From Strobilurus pachycystidiatus (lineage: Eukaryota > Basidiomycota > Agaricomycetes > Agaricales > Physalacriaceae), in NCBI GenBank assembly GCA_019915135.1, contig JAHLMK010000007.1:1302001-1366000 (forward strand): a stretch of 64,000 nt of DNA. The letters are read 5' to 3'. Positions within the stretch are counted from its first letter, which is position 1. Every line of letters begins with the position of its first letter. Below, piece by piece: positions 35,090 through 46,533 of the stretch. The notes below the pieces were generated by a model. The model saw only the letters and a program-made list of their open reading frames with translations, was not told the origin of the DNA and did not search any database. The position numbers and the translations under genes are program-made.

Positions 35090-35815
35090 TCAGGCTACCC
35101 TGGCAAATGCCTATTTGGCAAATGCAAGTTGACTTGTTGGCAAATGGCAAATTTGATTTGATTTGGCAAATTCACCTTATATCTGGCAAACTCACAAATA
35201 AAAGTCCAATTTGGCAAATACAATTTAGAAGTCAAATTTGCCAAATTTGACAAACACAACTCCGACTTTGATTTTCTGTCAAGTACAACTCAAGTTTGCC
35301 AAACAGAATATTTTTTATTCTGATCAATAAGATCTATCACTGGGGGCAATGACTGTGGCACACGCAAGTGTCTGCCAATACAGCTAATACTTGAGACAAA
35401 GTGTCTGTCATATTTGGCAGACAATAATACGCAAATACTCAACACAAAGTATCTGTCATATTGGCAGACAATATGGCAGACACTCAACACAAAGTAACAC
35501 ACAAAGGCTCAATTGTCTGCTGTATTGACAAATACTGTACTAGTGTCACTCAACACAAAGTGACACACAAAAGCTCAATTGTCTGCCGTATTGACAGATA
35601 CTGTACTGGTGTCTGCCCTGGTAGTTTCCCTTGATTTTGGTGCATCAAAGAGAGAGAGAAAAAATTGTTTGCCAAATAGAACTGTTCCTGACCCAAGCCA
35701 AGGAGTAATTTGGAAAATAAAGGAAATTCACTAATTTGCCTAACTGAGCTGTCAGATCCTAGATGAGATTTACACCTGGCCACAGCCACTTCAATTGCAA
35801 AATGCCTATGAATCA
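35090..35815. repeat. AT-rich repeat region with many TTTGGCAAA / TTTGCCAAA motifs
   Basis: More than eight copies of GGCAAAT or its complement lie between 35100 and 35310, including the palindrome-like AAATTTGCCAAATTT. They are followed by TCTGTCATATTTGGCAGACA variants. The region has no reading frame and ends where the DUF6532-like relic starts, so it may be a non-autonomous DNA element whose insertion removed that gene's 5' end. Confidence 0.6.
35482..35613. repeat. 66-bp tandem repeat, two copies
   Basis: ACTCAACACAAAGTAACACA at 35482 repeats at 35548 with an exact 66-bp period and only a few substitutions (for example GTAACAC to GTGACAC). A partial older copy precedes it at about 35436. 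Confidence 0.85.
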
Positions 35816-35829
35816 GGGGACATGACTAT

Positions 35830-36630
35830 TTGACAAAAAAGGTATTTATCGCCTGTGACGAGGCACATTCAGAGCTACGACCGATGCACCAAAAAGCGGG
35901 CGCTCTTTGCAACGATCGCTTGCGAGTTTGTAACACGCCAGTTCAGTCACAAAGATTCTACCAACGTTGGTGTTCGCATTCAATACTGTCACTACGCTCT
36001 TCAACTCAATGGGCCTGCATTCTACCGGGATCCGTCGCCTGAGAATGTCACGCCAGGTCAACCGGGCTACACGGTCTGTTAATATTATCTACTATTCTCC
36101 TCCTACTTAGTGACACTCATCTTCTTGTAGAAACCACACGGCTTAGAGGAGTCATCTGCTCTCCGCTATGTGATGGAAGTGGCAGTGAAGAGCTGCCTAC
36201 GTGAACCAGTCGTTTGACTACGGATTCCCATTCGGCGCCTTTGGTTTGGCGGCGGCAGCGGTGCGTTCCTGTTTGTCTCTTCATCTGCCATGTCGCTGAT
36301 GTTTTATTCCAGATTATGCGTGCCTACCGGATGTTCTTAACGGGCTACTTGGTCCAGAGCAACAAAAAGAAGGACAGATCCTCACAAGCTAACGTCAGCG
36401 ACGATGTTCTCCGTTTCATCCAGGCAGCCGAGCAATTCTCCTCGAGGGCTTTAGAGCGAATCGTCGCTTTCCCCAACATTTCTCGCCCGCAGACTGTCAC
36501 GGACGAAGCGGATGACGATGCCTTGCCGCCCATTCCCCTTGTCTTTGACGCCGCTACATATACAATCCACATCCCCACCAGCCCAGTCTCCGCCGCTTCA
36601 GATGTCGAAATGTCCGGAGACGAGCCCTAG
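35830..36630 (+). pseudogene. Broken hypothetical gene, possibly DUF6532-type
   Basis: Plus-strand pieces read KVFIACDEAHSELRPM, then in another frame KKRALFATIACEFVTRQF, FYRDPSPENVTPGQPGY, after an intron LRYVMEVAVKSCLREPVV, then again shifted FDYGFPFGAFGLAAAA and finally IMRAYRMFLTGYLVQ..AEQFSSRALERIVAF, ending at 36630. The layout recalls agaricomycete DUF6532 proteins, but that is a tentative memory-based match. At least two frame changes (about 35885 and 36205) and the loss of the 5' end into a repeat argue that it is decayed. Confidence 0.5.
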
Positions 36631-37927
36631 ATTGGCGTCCCGATTTCGTCGCTGTAGACCGCGAGCACTGCCGAGCAGTGTACAATCCTTACAATTTACG
36701 TTCGTTTTACATTACTTTTACACTACATTTTTGTCCCGTACATAGAGCGTTCTAATCACACGAGTAATTAATGGGAAAATGCGCGAGGGAACACATCTCA
36801 TCCACAAACTTTTCGACTGTTCGTTGAGATTGGCGACGAACTTTTCGCCCGAATTGACCTAACTGTTCAACTGTTAGCCGTTCGGCTGTTTGGACAAGAT
36901 TAGGCAGGGGAACAGTTGAAAAAGTCGCGAACAGTTTTTGGGAGAACTTGCTGATGGAGCCGGCGTGTCTACGTATTGTCAACAAACAAGAACAAGAATA
37001 AATGAGGAGGGGTTGTACGCACTAGCGTAGTACACCGTCATCCATATCACCAGTCGCATCGCCGTTGCCAGCCACACTCACGATCGATGCCAGAGTTAGC
37101 GTATTGGCGCAGACGATTGCTATTAGTCTCGAGGCCAGACGTTTGCCAACAAGATGCTCGATGACAGTCGATCGAGTAGCTTGGCCAGAGGGTCAATCAA
37201 ATGGGATTGGTGAAGCGACTGGCGTCGAGTCTAGATCGCTATCTACCCGAACAAGAGATAACGCTTTGAGCAGAAAAACACCAAGAACACCTCTGAAAAC
37301 CTACCCGCATAGAATAGATCGTCAACAGTATTGCCTTGTCAACATCCTCAGAAACCTCCAGCCCTGTGCAACGTAGTCGCTTCGAATGGATTATCCATGA
37401 CGGAGAACACCTTCTACCTTAAATTGCCATGAATGCTTTGAGGGACTCATTGTTTTTACTCTCTTGTACCAGAATACGAGAGTTAGCAGCGCACATCTGG
37501 CCTACACGAGCTCAGCACATATGTCAACCAAACAAAGTAAAATTACAACAGACCTGCTTTGCGAATGAGAGTTGGACAGTGACCCTTGACTGTGCAGCGT
37601 CGCCGGGTGAGATACACTGGTTGGTTGTTCAATATCCGCATCCTGTATCACAGGCAAAGGCAAACTCGCTTGAGCAACGGGGTGGGGGGCAGCTGGACGA
37701 GAAGTGTCGTAGCAAGGCATGAAGATGCTGGGCGTTATGGTCTTGGTACAAAACAGTGGCGTTTATCAAACCTTCCAAACCAGAAATGGTCTATTCTCAT
37801 TCGAGCCACGCGTGGCCATTGTTTGACCCGGTACTACCATCACACACAGCGACAAAGAGGCTTGAAGATAGCGTATTTGGATGAACCGGCTAACCACCAA
37901 ACTCCTTTAGCAGTACCTAGGCATAGC
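36631..37927. other. Intergenic, nothing recognised
   Basis: Scattered short frames on both strands without family signatures. A small inverted-repeat-rich stretch with AACTTTTCG and GAACAGTT variants occurs at 36800-36940. Confidence 0.35.
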
Positions 37928-38911
37928 CTCAACTGTAGACTTCTTTCTATTTGCAAGGAGGCGCAAAAACATGAATCGCGTCAGCACCGATAACGTGTAC
38001 CTACATTGGTCTAATGAGTGCTGCACATTCGAAGAACGAAGAAACGACGTACCATGTATTACATATGAAAGATGCGAGTTACGAAGGTCTACTGTAGGAG
38101 GTCGGCCAACAGGAACTCCGCGGTTTATATTATTGGCGGCATCTCCAGCATGGCCCTCTGAGAACCAAAGATCTGTTCAACGAAGACAGACTGAACAACT
38201 TCACGAAGGCCTCCAGCATACTCGGCCATACCCTCTATATCTGTCCAGTAGCATTCCCCCTGCTCCGGCCTGTTGTCCGGTGTGAAGGTGTTGCGCGACT
38301 GGGAAAGGCGGATCATGCCAAAGACTTCCGCCTCTCCTTCTGGTCGATGAAAAGGACAGATCTTTGGCAACATCAGACGTGATAAAGCCGCGGTCAACGA
38401 GAATCATCGTTCCGTCCCCGCAAATCAAACGCGTCACGACGTTCAGGCTCGTTAACCCCTCGCAAACGCGTGGCCCCAAGAGCATTATGTGTTTGTGGTC
38501 AGATCTGCCCTTGACAGAGACTTTTCTTCAGACAATTTCCGGAATCACTGAGAGACTTTGGTGGACATTGTGGCAGCAGTAAGAGGGTGAAGGGATGCGG
38601 AGCGCACTTTTTTTTTTGGGGGGGAAGGCTAATGGTGGAAGTTCAAGTTTCTCTTTGAGCTCGTCGATGAGATTGATCTTCCACTGCAACCTTCGCATTT
38701 GCCACGTCCCAAGACCAAAGGTGAAGAAGGGAATGAACCCGACAATGAGCACGGTTGGGGTGATCCATCGTTCCTTTCTAGGCTTGTAGATGGTGGGGAC
38801 GGATTGATTTCGTCCAAAAAGATTTATGAACAAGCCACGCGTCTGCGCCGCTGGCCGGAAGGCAGATGCCCGACAGAAGAGGCGAGGATGGAGGAAGGAA
38901 GACGGAAACAT
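37928..38911 (-). pseudogene. SURF1: SURF1/SHY1 relic
   Basis: SURF1 (Shy1) is a mitochondrial inner-membrane protein needed for cytochrome c oxidase assembly. The minus strand begins MFPSSFLHPRLFCRASAF, a plausible mitochondrial leader, then the first membrane segment and signature FFTFGLGTWQMRRLQWK. Further pieces are HIMLLGPRVCEGL, ILVDRGFI, NTFTPDNRPEQGECYWTD and NSHLSYVI, covering the protein to its end. Frame changes occur after KLELPPLAFPPKK (about 38600, at a homopolymer), near 38350 and near 38160; the last splice also leaves a one-base shift. Catalogue order is intact but no continuous protein can be made. It faces the SLA2 relic across about 150 bp. Confidence 0.75.
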
Positions 38912-39061
38912 GCCGAGGTTCGCACGGCCATACGCGGCGCAGTGACACTGCTTTCGCTCACGCTACCATCTACAGCGCACAATGCACGTCCTCTCCTGCT
39001 ATTGCTCCTACATCGGCATCGCTGACAGTGATTGTTAGGTACGGTCGGAATTCCCGTCAGA

Positions 39062-40320
39062 ATGGCCCGGGATACTTACGACATAGAAGAAGAGATGCGT
39101 TACCCCACTCGTCCTGTTGACAAGGACAAGGCCGAGCAGGAGCTTGTCGTCAACATCAAGAAGGCGACGAGGAAACTGCCCCCAAGCAGAAACATGTTCG
39201 AAGTACACTGGTCTCTCCATTGCCCGACCCCAGCCGCTCCTTGCTGTTCAGAATGTATCACGTTCACTTGGGATTACCACTCGTCTATCTCTTTCTGGTC
39301 CGGGTTGCGAGTGCAGCCTATACTTGCCGATGAAGTGCAGACATTCAAGGCCCTCATCACCGTGCATCAGGTCATCCAGGAAGGACACCCCAACGTACGT
39401 CTTTGTTGCATCCTTCTCGGACATCGCCAACCGTCCGCTCTAGACCGTCAAGGAAGCTCAGAGTCAAGCTTCATGGTTGGAGACATTCTCGTGTACCGTA
39501 GGTGGTGACGGACAGCGAGGTGACTCTATTGCCTTTACCTGCGCATGACTGTCTGCTTATTTATGATGATTCTCTAGGATAGGCCCCGCTCATCAGAACT
39601 TATGTCACCTTCATCCTAGCCCAGCTGCGCTTTCACCGCATTCGACCAGAATATAATGGACTGTTTGAGTATGAGGATTTTGTCACGCTCCCAATGAAGG
39701 GTGCGCTTTTGCATATTTCCATTCAACCGCAATCATTAACTTTGAGCGACAGTCATGGACACGACTCTGGCCGAGTTAGCGGACGCGCAAGCTGTAAGCC
39801 ACTTCCCCGGTTTCACAGACCTTACGACAATACTGATTGCTCTCAGAACCAAGGCCTCGTTGACGAGACCACGAACGCTCAAATCGATACCCTCATCTTG
39901 GATAACCGCAAGAAGCTCAACGAGATCATTGGTACGTGTTTCTGATGCGTTGTCATGCCTTGGGCTCGTCTGATCTTCATCCAGATTCAATCCTCCAGTC
40001 TTGCGTGCACAAAGTGGATGAATCCATCTATGAGCTAGAGTTCACTCGGGCGGGCAACCTCAATTTGACTCCCGAATATACCCTTTCCATGGTCGAGAAG
40101 GCGATGAACAATGCGACGGACTTTGCGACCGTCTACAACTTGTACCTTGGCGGCGAGGTTGGAGGGGAACACGTCGAAGTCATCAAGAGTGCCAATGAAT
40201 TCGCACAGTCGCTATCAGACGTTCTGATCAACACGAAGGGGATTACGCGCCTGGCCAGTGATGACGATGCCTCCGACCGCCTGGTTAATGACGCGAAGGC
40301 TGCCGGAGATGTTGGCTGGA
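39062..40320 (+). pseudogene. SLA2: SLA2/HIP1R relic: ANTH part joined to talin-like C-terminal part
   Basis: SLA2 links clathrin-coated endocytic sites to actin. It normally has an N-terminal ANTH domain, a long coiled coil and a C-terminal THATCH (I/LWEQ) actin-binding domain, about 1000 residues in all. Here MARDTYDIEEEMRYP, YHSSISFWSGLRVQP, TFKALITVHQVIQEGHPN and LFEYEDFVTL give the ANTH part (39062-39695). From 39752 the sequence jumps to ADAQAVSHFPGFTDL, GLVDETTNAQIDTL, LNLTPEYTLSMVEKA and FAQSLSDVLINTKGITRL of the C-terminal part, then breaks after AAGDVG (about 40317). Most of the coiled coil is missing, and frame changes occur. It is an internally deleted, 3'-truncated copy. Confidence 0.8.
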
Positions 40321-40861
40321 TGCTCACGACCAGGAGCAGCCTGCTCGCCCGCACTCGTCAATTCGCCCGCACCCGTTACTCGTGCACTTGCTCCTACACC
40401 CACTGCTCACCTCCTCCCTACTCTCCTACGCTCTCACTCCTACCCTTCCCTCCCGCTCACGGAAGGATTATCAGGACTGGAGACGCCACCTCCGCAAACG
40501 CCTTCAGAATCACCGACGCCTTCTACCTACTGCCAGCTTCGTTTGCACTGCTCTCCCAATGTACGCTGTACATACAGATGCAGATCACATAAGTACAATG
40601 ATTCTTATTCAAACTAAGATACAAGCCCGCTATCTTCAGTCTCATTGAATGATGACTTCCGAGTAGAACGTTGAATGCAAAGAAAGGCTGAGAACAATTA
40701 TGACTCCTCCTCAACCTGAGAGAAAGGCCGTTACGTTGCTTGCAATCCAATATACCGTGTGATGCCCTACAAACACGTCAGAACCCGAAGCGGTGGAGTG
40801 AAGGCGCATCCGCGGACTACAGTACTGGCCTACGTTAACGACACCCAAGACTCCAAGCATC
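40321..40861. other. Intergenic, nothing recognised
   Basis: The frame downstream of the SLA2 break continues for about 90 codons with no similarity to SLA2 and low-complexity Ser/Pro/Thr composition, so it is probably non-coding. Confidence 0.4.
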
Positions 40862-41933
40862 CTACAACTGCCGACTGGACATGCCACGAGCGCGAGGGCG
40901 GTAGACAGTCCAATCGAAATTGCTGTCGTACTGGTAACCTTTGCAAACTGCAAGATTACGGAAGAGTTTGTGGATATATGAATAATCTGGGTCCTCAGTG
41001 AAACCGAGGGTGCGGGCGTAGTTGAGGAAGATACCAAACTCCTCGGGAAGGCCGTCGCAGAGCATGCCAGTCGGGATAGTCATTTTCTCCATCAGTATGC
41101 GTCTGTTTCTTTCCTTCCTGGTAGTAGCACCCAGATCCTGCCATGGGAGGCGGCTTTGCATAAAGTAGATGAGAACATAGGCGAGTGACTCGAGGTCATC
41201 TCGGCGTGATGGTTCCACTCCGAGGTGTGAGTTGATGGATGCGTAGAGAGCAGCACCCGTCAGGGTCTTGTTGTCGCGGTAGGGGATGTGCTTCTTCGTC
41301 GTTGGATCTCTAAACTGCTTGGCGAGACCGAAGTCAATGATATAGGCCCGGTCGCACAGTTCAGGCGTGCCGTCACCCATCGCCAGGTTATCTGGCTTGA
41401 TATCGCGGTGAAGAAAGTTTCTCGAATGAATGTATTCGACACGAGAAATCTGAGGACAAGAAACTCAGCATGGCTGTCAATGGTGAGAGGAGCGAACATA
41501 CAAGTTGATCTGCGAGCAGCAGAACAGTCTTAAGGCTGAACTTGCAGGCGCAAAAATAAAACAAGTCCTGGAGGGAGGGGCCCAGGAGGTCAAGGACCAT
41601 GACGTTGTAGTCGTATGCAAGGCCGAACCACCTGACTAGAGGAACGCCAACCCCGCCAGCGAGTTTCTTGTAAACCCGGTACTCATATTTGAGCTGCTGG
41701 TGCTTCGCCCTTGACAATTCGAGCTTGATTGCAACGTTCTCTCCTGAGGAGATGTCAACTCCACAGTGAACATTGCCTATGGAAAGCAGAGAATGGAGTC
41801 AACGGGGGAGCGTGATTGTCGCCACTAGAGACACACCAAAAGACCCAGAGCCTATCAGGCTGCCCACTCTGTATTTTCTACCCTTTCTGCCTAGTCTGTC
41901 TTTCTTTGACCCTCCTAGATCGGTATTGGCCAT
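40862..41933 (-). CDS. Casein kinase 1 family protein kinase
   Basis: Three exons on the minus strand splice cleanly: [28 protein letters not shown] (Gly-rich loop, start 41933), then [20 protein letters not shown] (ATP-binding Lys) to LLADQL, then [18 protein letters not shown] (catalytic loop), [11 protein letters not shown] (DFG) and the CK1-specific [20 protein letters not shown]. The kinase ends at [12 protein letters not shown] with a very short tail, so the long C-terminal extension and palmitoylation Cys of YCK-type CK1 are absent. All key catalytic residues are present and no frameshift is seen, so it is probably active. It is one of the few intact conserved-family genes here and stands next to gene relics, which fits an expanded lineage-specific CK1 copy. 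Confidence 0.85.
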
Positions 41934-42110
41934 AGGTTGAAGGATAAAGAAGAAACAAACAAAAGGGTGATGTGGTGAAAGGCAAATATAGTTCTGATAC
42001 CGTAACTTACGAGTTTGTATCGACTGCATGTGACATTTTCTCAAGCCTCCCTTGTTGCCGCGGTACATAATGATACACTGCTAATAACTACACAAGAGTA
42101 CAAGTTAGAA

Positions 42111-43256
42111 CTAGTTGGACAAGATTGGCGAGCCAAAGTTATTCCAGGACATGACCCAGTTCATGGTTCGTAGGGTAGGAACCGGCACCGCTTGGCGTTG
42201 GCGTGATGACTCTGAGCCTGCTACTCTCCTTCTAGTGTTCTGGGAGGGACCCTCTTGATTACCGATGGTGTAGGTAGCGGAGACGAGCCGGCTGTTTCCT
42301 GTTGTGGTGTTCTGGTCCCCTGCGCCAGAATCCGGATCATCTGGACGACGTCGAGTAAGTTTTTGGCCGGGAAGGTCTTCCACCGGTGGTCGTCTTCGCT
42401 TGAGAGAAGGTTTAGGGAGGGGAGGAGTTGAGTCCTCTTCTTCTCTCTCTTCGTCCCTCGGCTGTTCCTCCTCTACCCCAGGGGCTGCGCTGTCAGAGTC
42501 CCCAACAATCAACCCGCCTATTACCCTCATCACACCTGCCCTGTAGACGCTTGCACTTTCGCGTCCAGAGGCTACGGTCGCCTTGTACTGTCGAGCAGGT
42601 TCAGTTCCGTATCCGAGGCGCCATTTACCACTGCCGTGACCTGCTGCCATCAGCTCCACCCTAGTCTTCAAAAGCTGGCAAAGGTTCGGGTCGTCGTCGA
42701 GCCGGCGTATGAAGTCTAGGTCTTCCTTTTCTTCCGCCTTCAGGGTTACGGCGGCGTAGTGGATGACGAAGGCTATCCATCGACAGACGTCGGCAGGGAC
42801 TCTGAGCTGCCATTGTATAACGTTCTTGAAGAATTTGACACCCTATGAAAGGTTAGAACGATACAAGAGGAGCGAGATGAGACACACAGGCCAAATAATG
42901 CTATCCTGCTCATAATCTTGGAGTATCATGAGATGGAGGAAGACATCGTCGCCATTTGTCGTCCACAAGTAGATGTGGCATGATGGCAGGCCCATCATGA
43001 ACCTTTGACTGGCAATGGTGATTCCACCACTGATCAATTGGAGCAGCGCCGCCTCGAGGTCTGCGAGCTTCTTGTGCTCGGCCCACCCTAGGCCTAACTT
43101 ATTGCGATGTTCGCCATCTTCCGCTGTCCATTGAAAGAGATGGATGAGGTCGGAGTGGATTCCGGTGACATCCCTCATCCGAGGGAATACCTCGTTGAGG
43201 TTCTCGTTGTGTTTGTCTTCGGTGTTCAAATGGCGGGCACTCTTCCGCTGACCCAT
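42111..43256 (-). CDS. Hypothetical protein, two or more exons
   Basis: Unrecognised. From MGQRKSARHLNTEDKHNENL (43256) a long frame runs through FPRMRDVTGIHSDLIHLF, KLADLEAALLQLISGGITI and SCHIYLWTTNGDDVFLHLMI to a donor GTGTGT. The acceptor TAG joins GVKFFKNVIQWQLRVPADVC, and the last exon is Arg/Glu/Pro-rich, disordered, ending SPILSN at 42111. An additional upstream exon (IMRSLSTNPTAKNIFESLW, about 43330) may exist but would need a 16-nt intron or an indel. No domain is identified. The folded N-terminal half contrasts with the disordered, basic C-terminal half. Confidence 0.5.
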
Positions 43257-43280
43257 AAGACACCTTCCAGAGACTCTCAA

Positions 43281-44284
43281 ATATATTTTTCGCCGTGGGG
43301 TTTGTGGAGAGACTGCGCATTATAAAAAGTGAATCAGTCATCAAGGCCATAGATGATAGGCAACGATCGATGTCAGGAGTCTAAAGTTCGCCGACACGAC
43401 GGTAAGTGGAAGAGTGGAAGGGTGGAAGCTGGAAGTCGACCGTGACCGGCAACTCAAATATTTGAAATAACATGAACCAATCAAAGAGCCTACTGACGTC
43501 GAGATAGCCGCGAATTGCGGCGCTTTTTTGCTCATGACTATTTTTGTAAGAGGATGTGGGTGCGTTCACTAGCGACTGACATGAGTACTTGAAAAAAAAA
43601 GTGATAATTTTTGTCCAATGCAATTCAGACTCCTACTGATAAGCTTCGAAGGCCGTGACTTAGTTACGATACCGGACCGGAGAGCTCTGTTCGTCTCGTT
43701 CATCCAAGCCGTCAAATTCGACATTTGGTTGCGAGTGCAGCGAGCATACCAATTTTCCGTGAGGCAGACAGCTAGGTAACAAGTACAAATTCTGCGACGC
43801 ATTATTTGGGTCAAGACGCCCCTGCTTGTCGATCATCATCTGCGCGCATAGCGCGCGCGTCGCGACAAAGCCGCCTGTGGGTTCCGCGCATCACTAAATT
43901 TGGGAAAATCCGACATGGCATTACAACGCCACATCGGTGGTGTAGTGTCGTATAGTTGGTATAATGTGGTGTAATCATGGCAGCACACATGATAATCACA
44001 ATCTACCAACACCCCGTTAGCATATCGTGCATTATAATGACATATCGTACCGATCATCAAAGGTCAGGACCTATCATCACGACAAGGTACGACAACGATA
44101 TATCATCTCTGACAGATCTCTGACCATGTTTACGGTCAACGTTCGGTACATTGTCGAAAGACAAGGTCTTATCTCACGCGACCATGTTTACACGCAAAGA
44201 GAATTCTTTGTCGTCACTATGAACCAAGCAAATCTCATATCGGGATCAAATGAAGTTATAAAGAAGAACAATGTATTGCGGTAG
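43281..44284. other. Intergenic, nothing recognised
   Basis: Short frames only. No repeat or protein signature was recognised apart from a GCGCGC-rich patch near 43850. Confidence 0.35.
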
Positions 44285-45938
44285 CTAAGCAGGAGGGGTG
44301 ATAGTACGTTCAGAAGTAACAGTAGCAGTAGTAGTAGGAGGAGTATTAGAGGTAGTAGGGGCGTTGGAAGCAGTCGCACCAGCGCCGGATGTGGCAGTCG
44401 GAGACGAGCTCGGGACAGATGCGGCGAGAAGAGCCGCCCGCTGCGCTGCCAAGCGCGATACCGAGGTTGTTGCAGCACTCGTGGCTTCCGGAACTCGGTT
44501 GGGTAAGATCTTTCTGCCCGGATGTGAGTGGGGAGAATGTGAAAGAAGAGGGCGGACGTACTTGTTCCACCACGCAAGCTTAGCATCCGCAATCTTGCGC
44601 TCAGCGCTGCCCGGCTTACCACCAATGAAATATCCGAGAATAAAATCGTACAACTCGGCGTAGTCAAAGCCGTTGTAGTTCTCGGCCCACTGACTGGCAT
44701 CGGTGGAGTTGAAGTGAAGCTGGCCAGTGTCGTTAGTATAGTATTGACCAAGGTTGATGGGACGTACCGTGACGGCGGTATACGCAATAGCCTGCGGGGT
44801 GACACGCTTGTTCATCCCAGCCATGTCCAAGATCGACTGCTTTGTTGCTTTTTTGGACTTCTTTGCAGGAGGTGGTGCTTGATTCTCCGAGTCGTCCGTG
44901 ATCTTGTCAGCCGATGAGGGGGAAGTGAATATGCAAGCGTAGGCTTGCGAGAGAGATCAGCACTGAAAGGACAACAAGCACGGAGACATACCTTGAGCAA
45001 AAAGATACTCTCCCACAAGCCGTCGTCAAGGTTGTCGGGATTGCCGGTGCAATTACGATAGAAAAAGTTCACCAAGAAGGAGGAACCCATCTGGAAGCCC
45101 GGAGCGTTAGCGCGAACCTTTGCGCGTACCCTGAGAGAATGTGTGACACGATGTTCAAGAAAGCTGGCTGACGTACTCGGGATCCTCCCAGTCGAGGGCG
45201 ACATCAACAAGCAGGCGGCCGACAACGTCGCACTGGATTCCACAGCCCAGACGATGCTCCACATCGAGGTGAAGCTTGTAGGCTCGGTTGAACCAGATGC
45301 CGACTTTTTCTTTGATTGCATTGTTGTCGTCTGCACGGGCACCATTCGCCGCGACTTGGGCCTATTCAAAATAAACAGAGAGACGTGGAGGCAGAATGAG
45401 AACCCACCAATCCCAAGTGCTCATCCAAGGCTTTCGCATCCCCTTTCTCGTAGAGTTCTTTGAGGGTCTTGCCGCACGTTGCCAATAAGGCCTTGAAACT
45501 ATCAAAGAGGATATCCTGCCTATGTGTCATGTATGGGTCAGCATACAAAGAACGCGAGAAGGAGGCAATAGACTTACTTCAGTGTAGATGGTGCAGTGGG
45601 ATCGTCGCTGTGTCGATCGGCCTCCTCAACGAGGGTCTGCAAGCTTTCAAACAGAGTAACAATTTTGCGAATTTGGCGGGAGTTGTGTGGGGCGTCGGCA
45701 CTGTGAGCCGTTATGGTCAGTATCACCGGGACCACAAGACAGTAACAACCCACCGTCGTTTGCGTTTACGCCGGCTGTTGTTTCTGCTGGCAGGTGCGTC
45801 CAACGATGCCTGCAAGTCTCGGTTTTCCTGACAAAGACGGCGAGCCTCATCGCCATTGTGTGGAGGAGCCGGACTGGATGAGCGTGGCGGGCTGGATGAG
45901 CGTGGCGGGCTGGATGGCGGGAGGGAAGAAGCTGGCAT
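44285..45938 (-). CDS. DUF6698-type protein, intact
   Basis: Five or six minus-strand exons join in frame. The start is a Pro/Ser/Arg-rich MPASSLPPSSPPRSSSP (45938), followed by IRKIVTLFESLQTLVEEA, FKALLATCGKTLKELYE, NAIKEKVGIWFNRAYKLHLD, VGRLLVDVALDWEDPE, GSSFLVNFFYRNCTGNPDNL, GLWESIFLLK, RVTPQAIAYTAV and WAENYNGFDYAELYDFIL. The order (acidic coil, Trp-containing core, a VDVALDWEDP block, the NPDNL..GL..S.LL motif, then a MxKRVTPxxIAY block) matches DUF6698 proteins common in agaricomycetes. The C-terminus is an Ala/Ser/Thr-rich tail. Function is unknown; such genes are often numerous and near transposons. Confidence 0.65.
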
Positions 45939-46533
45939 GGCTGATGAGAGTAGAGTAATGGGATGATGGGATGAGCACCCACCTTAATATATGCCAGACT
46001 CTGATCAAAACCAACAATTGAGCGCTAGTGTCGTGACCGTGTCTTGAGCGCGTTGAGGAGTGTCGGAAAAGCCTTGAGGCTTTTTCAGCGGGCCGCTGCC
46101 GCTATCCCCTCAACAACGACCGATTTCGCAATGACAGTCGGGAGACGTCGGCCATCTTGAAAGTAATATAGAAAATGAAGGAGTGAGAGCCGAGTGACCG
46201 TTGAAGCAGCAAGATACACACCAGATTTTAGCGCATTCAGCTGTCAACAGGAGGACATAGAGGTAAGAGGACAAAAGGGCAACCCAACCAAAACGTGATT
46301 TTAATAGATTCAAACTCCGCTGCCGGCCTCCTCTCCTTACTCGGACTCCACTCGCGCAAGCACGCCATTGTCAACACCTTGTCTTTTCAAATGGGATCGA
46401 TTTTGCCTTTCACCACTTACACGCTCATTAATCGCGCTCAATGCGACGATCGCGTCTGGGCCTCGCAATTTGGGCACTACTCTTTCTACTCGTGATCTCT
46501 ACGCTACTCAGCGCCGCTCCGTCTACTCTATAC
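45939..46533. other. Intergenic, nothing recognised
   Basis: No convincing exon. It separates the divergent DUF6698 gene and the Plavaka relic. Confidence 0.4.

Noticed and set aside
35380..35620. CRISPR-like array
   Set aside because: The 66-bp repeats are contiguous with no unique spacers, and the organism is eukaryotic.
44188..44805. 205-codon minus-strand frame rich in Leu
   Set aside because: A shifted frame of the DUF6698-type gene's Ala/Ser/Thr tail; the poly-Leu stretch comes from the repeated GTAGTAGTA sequence.
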